A stretch of 64,000 nt of DNA, taken from NCBI GenBank assembly GCA_022560025.1, contig JAFISE010000033.1, positions 1 to 64,000 of the forward strand, written 5' to 3'. Shown here piece by piece: positions 1 through 9,952 of the stretch (position 1 is the first letter of the stretch; each line of letters begins with the position of its first letter). The notes below the pieces were generated by a model. That model was not told where the DNA came from, made no database searches, and saw nothing but the letters and a program-made list of their open reading frames with translations. This stretch comes from Stagonosporopsis chrysanthemi (Eukaryota > Ascomycota > Dothideomycetes > Pleosporales > Didymellaceae). The translations under genes and the position numbers were made by a program.

Positions 1-91
<91 letters not shown>
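1..91. repeat. Poly-G homopolymer at window edge
   Basis: Ninety-one consecutive G residues precede the first mixed sequence. No telomere repeat of the TTAGGG/CCCTAA type is present. A pure G run of this length at a sequence end is more typical of a contig-edge or two-colour sequencing artefact than of fungal biology, so it should not be read as a real tract without raw-read support. Confidence 0.9.
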
Positions 92-92
<1 letters not shown>

Positions 93-910
93 GGGGTGAT
101 GTGGTGGATCGTGTGGAGGAAGTAAAACTGCATGGCGCGCGTGGGTTCCAGGTGCGTGTCTGCGCTCCATGGCAGACTTCAGTACACAGATTCGTGAGAA
201 GACACTCACAACAAGTTCTCAGCAAGGCGCATGGTATCCATTTTCGTCCCTGGAGACTGAATCCTCTATATCCTTAAATCCACAACTGCACGCATGCACG
301 CACGGGCACCAGCACGGTCGCTCTGTTCAGTTGCGAGCACGACACCGCCACCGACACCGCCCGCTCTTGAGAAAAATCCGACCAGAACGAATGTGGGGTA
401 TAGGGGTATGAGAAGAAACGAAGATAAAAAAAAAAAAAAGAAAAGGGACAAGTGGTGATACGGCCTACAAATAGAGCGGAAAGCAAGCAGCACAGGGGGA
501 ATACAACAAAGGGGGAAGACGCGCGCGAAAAGCCAATCAGTTCCGTCCGTCCGTCCGTCGGTTCCGTACAAGATAGGTGGCACCATACCTGATCAGCTCC
601 CAACATATGTGTGTATATTCCGAGGCCCCTTGCCGGCGCCCGAGTCATCTGTTTCTAGACAATTTGTGGTGAAAGGGTGTATCGAGCGCACAGGGGGTAA
701 CATGCAAAAGTCAACCGTTGACCCGAAAGACTCGCTGTCGTAAATCGTCAATAAGGTGGGGTTGTAGTGAAGGGTAAAGTCGAGATTAAAAGATGTAGAG
801 GTCGAAGCATGCATCCGAGGCCTTAGGGGTAGGGAGAGTTGTCCTCCGCGCCGGGCATGTCGGTGGAGAAAGATCTTCTTCAGCCGATTCGAGAGGGGAC
901 AGGCAGACGC
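92..910. other. Intergenic, downstream of hapB
   Basis: No credible gene. It holds an A13 run (about 427-439) and four CCGT tetranucleotides (about 543-558). The region probably includes the 3' UTR of the leftward hapB gene. Short open frames here have no recognisable domain. Confidence 0.6.
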
Positions 911-1990
911 CTAACTGTCGTCCTCAGGATCGTCCTCATCCTCATCCTCGTCTTCTTCACTGATGCTCTGCTGCGCTTTGGTCTTCTTGGGTGGCCCAGC
1001 CTTCAGCTGGGTCTGGGAGGCCTTGCGCTTAGGACCTGAGCTTTTGGCTTTTGGAGCAGATACAGCGCTACTGTTCTCCTTGTTGTCGGTCTCGCCCTCC
1101 TTGCCTTGTGCTGCGTCCATGGCGGCAACCTCCTCCGCAGTCAAGAAGCGACCACCAGGACCACGTGGGCGGCGCATGGCATGGTTATGTCTCGACTCGT
1201 GCAAGTATGGCTTGCGACCCTTTGAGGTGAGGCGGAGGGCATCCTCCAGCTTCTGCCTCGCAAGTCGGCGCTTGAGGATGCGGTGGAATTGTTTAGCGTT
1301 GACGTAAAGTGGGGCTTCTTCGGCCTGTGCACCGGCTACAAGCTCCGGCGACTGTTGGTGCTGTGGTGGCGCTGCCATCTGAGGAGGCACGGAAATGGAC
1401 GAGCGAGGGCCGACGTGACTCATCACAGGCTGCGGTTGCTGCATCGCGGGACTGCTGATCTGTGTGCTCATTCTGCGCTGTTGCATCTGACTGGGCGTCA
1501 TCTGGACTTGGGAAGCAAGAGGTCCAGCCATTCCAGCGGACACAGCGGTGGGCGACCGCGGGGCGGCGCGCACATCCTGCTTCAACTGTCCCCCAGCCAT
1601 GCGCGGAGACGCCCTGGGGTCTTGCGCAAGCTGTCCATGCATGGCATTCTGATCATACCCGTATGCGCCTGCTGGGCCTGCAGCAGCCGCGGTGGCCATG
1701 GCTGCTGCTTGTGTTGGCGACATGCCGTACGCCTGGGGCATGCCGGACATGTAGCCTTGCTGTGGGTACCCCATTTGCTGGGGGTGCTGCTGGTGTTGCG
1801 CGCCAGCTTGGCCATAGCCCTGCGACGGGAGGATTGGCGATGTCTGCTGGTACGAATGCATCTGTTGCTGTTGCGTAGGCGAGGTTATGGATGGGTTTCC
1901 GGGAGCCGCATTCTGAGCCCCGCCGTATGGCTGGATGTGCCCGGGCGCGTGCCCGTGGTGGGGCTGTTGGTACTGCGCGTAATCGGTCAT
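911..1990 (-). CDS. hapB: CCAAT-binding factor subunit HapB (NF-YA/HAP2)
   Basis: Sequence-specific subunit of the heterotrimeric CCAAT-binding complex (HapB/HapC/HapE in filamentous fungi), a nuclear regulator of respiration, iron and redox genes. The 359-residue single-exon product carries the full NF-YA core at about residues 224-283: the subunit-association helix (YVNAKQFHRILKRR) followed by the CCAAT-contacting segment (KPYLHESRHNHAMRRPRG...GGRF). The N-terminal 220 residues are Q/P/G/A-rich and low in complexity, as expected of an activation region. The C-terminus has Lys/Arg clusters (PKRK and PPKKTK) that could be nuclear localisation signals, then an acidic tail. The frame stays open upstream to 2092 but without an ATG, so the ATG at 1990 is the start; the length is close to Aspergillus HapB. 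The flank upstream of the start is unusually long (about 4 kb). Confidence 0.95.
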   Translation of the reverse strand: MTDYAQYQQPHHGHAPGHIQPYGGAQNAAPGNPSITSPTQQQQMHSYQQTSPILPSQGYGQAGAQHQQHPQQMGYPQQGYMSGMPQAYGMSPTQAAAMATAAAAGPAGAYGYDQNAMHGQLAQDPRASPRMAGGQLKQDVRAAPRSPTAVSAGMAGPLASQVQMTPSQMQQRRMSTQISSPAMQQPQPVMSHVGPRSSISVPPQMAAPPQHQQSPELVAGAQAEEAPLYVNAKQFHRILKRRLARQKLEDALRLTSKGRKPYLHESRHNHAMRRPRGPGGRFLTAEEVAAMDAAQGKEGETDNKENSSAVSAPKAKSSGPKRKASQTQLKAGPPKKTKAQQSISEEDEDEDEDDPEDDS

Positions 1991-4900
1991 GATAGAAATA
2001 TGGTGTTGGTGTGCTGTGGGTGTACACAAGGTAGGCTCGACGCGCGCGACTTGAAGGTGGCGTTGTTGTGAGTAGTACTCCGAGTGCGCCACTGGCTGAC
2101 AACGGGCGCAGGGTATTCGATCGTCGAGGAAGCCTCAGTCGTGTATCGAATGAGCCTCAATTGCGAATACCTATGTCGTGCGTTGCCTAAGCAGGGAGCG
2201 CGTATGATTCGCAGGGAAAGTCTGTGATGGGCGCAGGGACGCGACTTGGGGAATGTCTCTGCGAGGGCTGGCTGGGGTATGGTAGCCTGGAGCTGGGGGC
2301 CGACTTTAGTACGCGACCAATGACGCGTGTTGGGCACGTTCGGGGGCTTGCCGGGGGATTGACACTGGCTTGGTGTGGGATACTCGGTGGCTGATTTGAT
2401 AACGATCTGGGTGGTGAAGGCTACTATGATAGATGCGTCCCGTGTGTTGATCGAGAGCGGGAGAGGTGCTTCTAGGCGCGCAGCACAAGCTGATCACGTC
2501 GCGGCAGAGGCGATGGTCGATGCGTTGTCAATGGCCACGCTTATGAGGCGAAGTGCTTGAGACGCGCACGGATGTCGTCTCAGCGGAAGTCTTGAGGCGC
2601 AATGACGGCGATTGGGTGCCAAGTCAGATCTGGGGCGGTGCACTGGCACAAAAGGCAGAGTGGACCGGCGAAGGTGAGAAGGCGAGTCTAGAGGGCCGCT
2701 CCGTGTGGGGAAGAGTGCGTTTCAGGGCGTCACCCAGTCAAAAGAGAGTGCAGAAGATGTCTACACTGTTCAGAGCAACCGTCAGCTAGTCCGAGGCACA
2801 GATACTCGGGCAATTGGAGGAGGTCGAGGGGTGGCATGTGCTGGCGGGTGGGCGATTGGAGATGATGCGTTGGCAATGCAGGTTCATGCAGGCCGTAGAG
2901 ACACTTACCGAGTTGAATCAGCGCGGCACATGCACGTCGCAGAAGCACGGCTAGGTGATGACTGCGCCGGCGAGGTGACGCTGGCGGACGTAGGCTGCGT
3001 GGTAGTGATCAGTGCTTGAAGCTTGAGCGCTGCTTGGGGCGACCAGCGACTGCGCAGAGATATATTGAGCAGTGCGCAGGCGGAGCTGGCGACGACAGCG
3101 ACAGTCCAAGTAGCGGGCAGAGTGCGCGATACAGGGCCGGACAGCGTTACTGGGCCGTGTGTTGCTTGTGCCTGTTGGGGCGTTGTTAGCAGCAGCGCAT
3201 GGCAACGCGACGGCATACAGCGCTGGGGCCATCAGACAGCTCTCAGCTGTGGGAGCTTGGAGCAGGCGGGCGGGCAGCGCTGCAAGCGTCGCGCAAGACG
3301 AGTGCAAAAACATGGCGGCGCGTCGCGACAATAAGCGTCGGCGGCGAGAGATGGCAAGCAGACGGGGGTGGTGGACTTACGGATGCAGCAGGCCGCAGCA
3401 GAGGTCAGTCACGAGATTTTGTGGTGGTGAGGAGCGCGACTCGCGTTGACTGGCTGAGAGGCGGCAGGACGCAACGCTGGTCTCACTGACGCGTGCCTTG
3501 GGCTGCTCGTACCGAATTTGCGGCGGGCAGCACGGCGTGTGGAAGCGCGGCGCAGAGACACACAGGCAGGCGGTGCAGTTTGACGTGTTGTGACCACGAG
3601 CGCGTTGTAGCGCAAGACTCGTGATTCTGGTTGATGCGATGGCTAGCCGTGGTGGTGCAGGATGATTGGAGAGGGAAGGAGAAGCTGTGGTTGGGCGCGA
3701 GAGGGAAAGGGCGACGGGCGGGGTTCTTCTATTCGCGGAAGGCGCGGGCGGTGGGCAGGGATGCGGTCCAGTAAGACTCAGCCACTGGCCTGCCTTTCGC
3801 GACGCCGCAGCTGCGCAGCGCTGGGGTCGAGTGTCGGCGACGGGCGGCCACGCTGCACATCTGCACATCACCAGCGAGTGCTCTGGACGCGCCGTCGCAC
3901 CGTGTCCAGCGCGCAGCTTCGCAGGCACCTGGTTGCGCGGTGTGCGGCGACGGTGGTGCTGCCCGCGGACAAGGGAGAGCCGCCGGCGAACGTCATGGTC
4001 CGGCGCAGACGCGGGCAGCAGAGCGGTCAGCCCGACGGCTACGCAATGTGCACTCAGCACTGGGAGCTCTGGCTGCGCGCGCCGTGGCAGGCAGGCGAAC
4101 GCGAACGTGAACGTGCTGCCCACCCGCCAGGAGAAATGTGCACCCCGCAGGCAAATCACAGTCGCACGCTGCCGAAAATCCCGCGCGCGTAGCCAACGTC
4201 GTGTCGCAGCGCCGTCTTGCAGCGTGCTCTGGCGGCCGATTCGCTGCGGGCTCGAAATTGCAACGGCCCCAGCTTTGCTGCACGCCGCGCGCCCAAGCTC
4301 CCAACTCCAGAGTCCAGCGCACCCGTGCTCCGAGACCGCACGCCTCAACCACAGACGGCGTCCGTGCGCGCAGAGACAGGTCCTTTGTCTCTGTGTCGCT
4401 GTGTCTCTGTCTTGCCGGTCGGTCGCCAGCAAACAATGCTGCCCGTCTGTGTCGGCATCACTCGGGTCAGACGGTCGCGCGGCCGTCACCGTCGCACAAA
4501 GCACATGCTGCCATCTCACCACCGCTCTGCTTGCCCTACCGCAGACGCGTCCAAGGACTCTGCAGTGCCCAACTGTTGCCCCGCCGCGACGCAGCCATGC
4601 CCTCTGCACCGTCCAGAGCGTCGCCGCGACGCTGCTGCTGTGTCGCGCGCCCACCCTCGCCCTGCGATGCTGCCATTGCCCGTCGATTGGCCCCGCAGCC
4701 GTCTCGTCTGCGTCTCAAGCATACAACGTCAGCACGATGCCATGCAGCGCAGCCCGCGCCAGCGTCCAAGCTTCTGATCGTCGAGCCGGGGCCAGCGCGC
4801 ACATGGACGCAGCGTGTTCGCGTGCGCAGATCAAAGCAGGACGCTCTGTGCTGTGCAGGCAGCGAATGTCTCAGATAGACAGTCCTCTGTGCGCCAGAGC

Positions 4901-5302
4901 CTGCGTGCACCAGAGGCCCACAGCTGCAACCACTGCGCTACTGCTGCTCTGTTGACGTGCTCCATGCCCCAGGCTAGCCCGCAACAGGTGAGGGCCCAGT
5001 CGTCGTCCATCCCCAGCTCCTTGTGCTGCGTCATCCCCCACCGGGCGACCGTCTCCAGCCGTCGGCAGCCCGCCAGCTTGGTCCCGGCCCACCACCGAGT
5101 CCAACATGAGCCAACATGTGAAGTTACACCATCCATCACAGCGTAGGATCGGTGCTGCCCACAAGCCCATCCCACCATGTCGCAAAGGGGAATCTCGACG
5201 GAACAAAGCCGTCTTGTTCGAGAACCGATGTGCGCATGCAGGTCGTGCGGCGCTCCACTGGCCTGTGTATTGTACCTCCAGCCTGAAGATTGGCCGCACC
5301 TA

Positions 5303-5325
5303 CCAACCAACCAACCAACCAACCA
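5303..5325. repeat. CCAA tetranucleotide microsatellite
   Basis: Between five and six tandem CCAA units in the C-rich half of the non-coding region upstream of hapB. No gene is interrupted. Confidence 0.85.
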
Positions 5326-5445
5326 CGCACGCATCTCATCTCGCAGCAAAGCACAGTGCCCAGCATCAACAACGCGCTCGATCACCTTGCAAACCCCGAC
5401 TTCACATTTCCAATTCCCATATCTACACACAACTGCATTTCGTTT

Positions 5446-5462
5446 TCTCTCTCTCTCTCTCT
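5446..5462. repeat. CT dinucleotide tract
   Basis: Roughly eight tandem CT units in the pyrimidine-rich half of the region. CT-rich tracts often lie just upstream of transcription starts on the same strand in ascomycetes, so this could mark a rightward non-coding transcript; that is inference. Confidence 0.7.
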
Positions 5463-6089
5463 TCGCTCACCGCCCTGCAGCACAGCACGCCTTGCCTCGG
5501 CCAGGGCACACACATGTCACAACTGCGACCCTGCCCGTGCCTGCGCGAACACGACAGAACAGCGCTTCCATGCCCGCACGCGACTGCTCCCTGTTGACGC
5601 CGTGCCACACACCACCGCACACCACACACCACCGCCTACCTATATTTACCGTGGTGCACGCGATCGAGTCCTGCATCACTGGCCCTGCATGCCGTGCTTC
5701 CTTCCCACCAGCCACTGCACGCAGCGCCCAGATGGGGGAATGCTTCCGCGGACAGGGGGAAGGGGGGGGGGGTTGTGAGTGTGAGTGTGAATGTGAGTGA
5801 GGGCTGCCCGCCCAAAAGGCCCCTTGAAGGTAGGTAGGTAACTGTACCAGACAACAACAACATCACAGAGAAAGGCGCGATTGTTGTGAGAGTGTGTCAT
5901 TATGGATTATGATGTCTACTACGATGCACGACTGGATGGACCGCAAGCGACAGTTGTAGCCGCTTTGGATGCGCGCGAAAGACGGCGGGGATATCGTCGA
6001 GACAGGGGAAAAGAAAGCAACGGTCGTTGTGCGTACACCGCAGTACATGGCCCCTAGATCTAGCTTGTTCCTGTCTCCCCCTCAAGACA

Positions 6090-9000
6090 TTACTGGCCCT
6101 GATAATGGTAGTTTTGCTGCCGCTGGTTCGCCAGGTACTGCATAGCCTGGTACGTCCCCGTCCCCGTCCCCGTCCCCGTCGGGTTCTGCGGCTGATACTG
6201 CATCTGCATCGACGGGTCGAAGCTGCCTGTCATACTCTGCGGATCGGGCGTGAAGTAGTTGGGGAACGCTGTCGTCTCTGTGGGCGAGTTTGTGAACAGC
6301 GCTTGGTCTTGTTGTTGAAGAGCAGACACGGCGCCCATGTTGAGGTATGCTGGGTTTTGCATGTTGTATCCATTGGTGAATCCCAGAGGCGACTTGGGTG
6401 GGTTTTGTAGACCTGGGTACGTCTGGTTCGAGTACTGCACATTGTTTGCGGCGTAGGCTGCATACCCGTTCTGATGCGGTGGGATCATCTGAGGCGGTGG
6501 GTAGGAGTGCATGACGTTGGCCGCTGCATCAGGTGCGTTGCTCTGCGGGACCTGACCGAAAGGGTTGATGCCCGGTGCGAAAGTCGTGCTAGGAGACTGC
6601 TGAGATGGACTGCCGCCGACTGGCTTCCTGCTGAGCGGCATTGACAGCTTGCGCATGTCTGGAAGCTCCTGCACCGGGCTAATAATAGTGTCGGCGTTGA
6701 GGACCTTCTGTTCAACCAATGAAAGTATCGGCATGCTGATCTGTTCCATGTGCTTCGCCAAGTGAACGGTCAGTTTCTTCCAGCTGTTGCAGATGTTCCC
6801 GCAGAACCGACACGCCTCATCTTTGGGCTGCTTTGTAGTATCCTGGCGGCATCTTTCTACGATAGCCCAGATATCATCTGCCAAAAGGTTAGCAGTTGCT
6901 GAACAAGCACGGTCCTGTGAAACATACCCGAGTCGCTGCTTGCAGACGGATCTTTGTTAGACGCCCGCCCTGTACGTTGTTTCGGCTCAGCGATCTTGTG
7001 CTCTCGGACGAGATGCTGCACAAAGTTGTCCTTGCGGAAGCATGTGTGGTTGCAGTCGGCAATTTTGCACGTCCAGTTCTCTAGTTGTCGATGACGCTCG
7101 TTTTCATGACGGACCCAGTCAGCTTTGCGCTTGAAAGACTTGGGTTCCTGACAATTAGGGAAGGTACACGTGAAAGGCTGGACGTCTTCGTGTACATGCT
7201 TGGTCCAGTCAGAAGGCTTATAGAACTTCTTCACCTTGAAGCATAGAGGGCATTCGAATTCGGCTGGCAAGCGCTTTACAGGTGGCAGCGGGACACCCGT
7301 TGGGAACTGAGCGGCCACGACAGTTCCTTCTGGCGGAAGCTCATCGTCATCATCCTCTTCGCCTGGAGCTGTTACTTGGAAGCCAACAAACGGCGCATCG
7401 GGGTCCTTGTTGCCAGCTTTGGGTGCCAGTTGTCGGGCTTCTCCTCCAAGCTCAGGACAAAACGCCCCTGACGGACAACTCTTATTCTGCACAACATTAA
7501 TGTGCTTCACCCGGAACTCAAGCAGTCGTTTGTAGCGTCTTATTTGTTCCTGGGCAACGCGCTCGACCATAAAGTCTGCTAGACGAGGGTTCAGCTGGCG
7601 AGCATGCGTTCTGAACCCCTCTTGATTGGGAATGATAGGATCAGCGCGCACTTTGAGGTCCATTGTGATCGCTTCTTGATCATCGTCATCATCATCACCA
7701 GCAGGGCTCGGCTGCGCGGATTGCTTCGTTGCTTCAGTCTCTGCAAGCGGTGAAGCGAGCATAGGCATTGGTGGACCGCCGTGTTGTGTCATGAGCTCAG
7801 CAAGACCAAAGGATTTCCCAGAGTCACCCCTGCTTCTACCAATGTCACTGCGACTCCGATTTCGCCGGAGAACGTTCCTGGCACCTTTGGTAGTACCCAA
7901 CCACTGACCAGAGGACGAGGACAGACCCAGGGAGCTTGATGAGGCTCCTTCTTTGCTCTTATCGCTGAGATTGGTGTTCACTCTAGGCGACTTGGGACGT
8001 CCCCAGCTACCAATGCGCTTTGGCTTCTCAAAGACGGGATCTTTGGACTCCACAGATACAGTATCTGCGGATTGTTGTACGGGCATACTGCCCTTGCGTT
8101 TGAGCAGGTTGCTTGGGGTGCGTCGAATATTGCGTAGGAAGCTTGGTCGGCGTAGCCTCTCATCGCTCTTGCGCGGCTCCGGTTCAATTAGTCGTGCAAC
8201 ACCTGGCGATCCACGGATGCTGGCAAGATCTGGCTCACTCAAACGGCGCGACCCCACAGTTGCCGCAAGCGATGCGGACTCAACATCTTTTGCTCGTTGC
8301 CGAAAGCGCATCATTGCAGCATTGGAAGTAGGGGGTTGGTAGTGGCTCGCTAATATTGGTGGTTGGATGGGCACGTCCATCCATGGCTGCACAATCGCAT
8401 CTATCGTGTGGTCAGGCTCTTGCGTAGCCGGAAAGTAGGACTCTTCAGCCTGGTTCGCGTTCATGTTCACAGAGGCTGGTGGTGAGTCGAAACTATAGTC
8501 TTCATCTTCGTCGTCGTCATCGTAATCGCTGTCCTCGTTGATATACCTAGGACTGAACTTCCCTGGATCAGGACGGACATCGGACCCAAAATCTCCCTGG
8601 AGAGCCAGACGATTAGCATCATTCTGACTCTTTGCACGACGCCGTCCGGTATGTGGCTTGAGAAAGCTTGATGGACCAATGTCTCCAGCCTCACTTCCTA
8701 CTTCACTCTTTGTGAGCCACTCTTGCACTTCGAGCTTCTTTTCCATCCTTGCTCTGCGCTCTGCAATGTCTTCAAGACTCGGGACTAGTATGTCGCCCAG
8801 TGTTTGGCGATCCTCAGGATTCAACCCAGCCTGGCCATGACCGCCTGTGCCTAGCCAAGAACCATCTTCGTTGCGTTCCGCCGTTCGATGTCGCTTGCCA
8901 ACACCTCCCTGCTCTTGCATATCATCTTCGTCGGAAGATTCGTTTTGTGGGTATGGAGAGAGGTGGTTGCCAGATCGCCGGCTACTAAGACTCCGTCGGC

Positions 9001-9952
9001 TCAAGCCTCGGCTATTGTCAGAATGTGAAGGTGAGTCCTCTCTGCTGCTGTAGTTTTCTACTCGCACTATTGGACTTGTCATATGACGAGTGAGCGGACG
9101 AGGACTGGCCAGGGACAGATGGACAGGTGTGTTCGTCAGAGGGGGACTCTGCAGTGGCTTCCTTGGTATCTTATGGTGTGTAGGGTTGGTCGAAACGGGG
9201 GCCGTGAAGGAGCTCTGGTCCTCTCCAAGGTATTGCATTGTAGGAAACATCAAGGTGTCGTTGCTTATCGCAGGACTGGAGGTGTTGGTCATGCTTGGTG
9301 ACATCAGCTGATTTTGATGAATGAACGCCTCGTTGCCCGCGGACATGTGTGTCTGGGCATTGTATGTACTCAGGCTGCCGGACGTCAACATAGCCATGTC
9401 TACATCTCCCTGGTAAGGGGGAAATGCTGTAGTCGTCGAATCTTCAGTAAAGTTCAGATTGGAGAACGACTCATCAAGGTATTGGCCATTGAAGCTTGGG
9501 GTATTGTAGCTGCTTAGGTCGTGTTGCGTATAGTCGCTCGTATATCCAGGCTCCGGACTAAGGTGATCTGCTGAATGCGATGGCGAGATGGCTTGACCAA
9601 TGCTACTGTAATTGCCTGGAGAAAGACTTTGCCCGTGGTTGTACGCGTTGACAGGAGGGTATGAGCGACCGACCATGTCCGGGTGTAGGGTGGAGTCGAA
9701 AGAGGATCCAATGTTGGGGGTGTAGGCAGAGTCACGACCCGGAGTGCTGGAGGATGGGAGGGCCATCATCGAATTGTCGTAGGCTAAGGCTGAAGGCTCC
9801 GCCGAAAAGGTGAATGCGCCTTGCGTGTCTGACACCAAGAAAGTCCCGGTGCCAGACGCAGGTGGGTAGCCATTGGCAGGCACATCCTCGAAGTGGCGGT
9901 GCTGACGCCGCTGGCCATCTTGTGGCTGCATACGAGCGTCGATCGCGTTCAT
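6090..9952 (-). CDS. Large C2H2 zinc-finger protein
   Basis: Probable nuclear DNA-binding regulator of 1270 residues, not assigned to a named factor. Two exons: 9952-6928 and 6877-6090, joined across a 50-nt intron (GTATGT...CAG) that restores one frame. The first 890 residues are disordered and S/P/N/Q-rich, with acidic stretches. Cys/His fingers cluster from about residue 900 to 985: a degenerate ECPLCFKVKKF...HVH unit, then two Cx4-5C...H-x-4-H fingers. A further finger (CRFCGNICNSWKKLTVHLAKH) lies just after the splice, at about residue 1030. The C-terminus is N/Q/Y-rich and contains a Thr-Gly dipeptide repeat. The ATG at 9952 is the first in frame. The layout matches a Pezizomycotina family of long C2H2 proteins annotated only as zinc-finger domain proteins. 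Confidence 0.85.
6154..6180 (-). repeat. Coding hexanucleotide repeat (Thr-Gly)n
   Basis: Four and a half tandem GTCCCC units on the + strand encode alternating Thr-Gly near the C-terminus of the C2H2 protein. The six-base unit keeps frame when copy number changes, so it is a candidate length polymorphism. Confidence 0.9.

Larger units (their letters stand above)
1991..6089. other. Long region without a credible gene; composition switch
   Basis: About 4.1 kb between the hapB start and the end of the next leftward gene. I see no protein domain on either strand. Read on the + strand, about 2.2-3.8 kb is G/purine-rich and about 4.2-5.9 kb is C/pyrimidine-rich, with the switch near 4.0 kb. The two long open frames here (3377-4654 minus, 3666-4955 plus) overlap antisense and are R/A/S-rich low-complexity translations, typical of GC-rich non-coding sequence. 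The left part is probably the promoter and long leader of hapB. Right-hand simple repeats are listed separately; (GTRWGT)n-like runs occur at about 5776-5800. Confidence 0.55.

Noticed and set aside
1991..2092. HapB start at 2092
   Set aside because: The open frame reaches 2092, but the codon there is GTG; the first ATG is at 1990 and gives a protein close to Aspergillus HapB in length.
3377..4955. Two long overlapping open frames on opposite strands (425 and 429 codons)
   Set aside because: Both translate to Arg/Ala/Ser/Cys-rich low-complexity sequence without domains, lie antisense to each other and sit in GC-rich, skewed DNA where stops are rare. They are chance frames.
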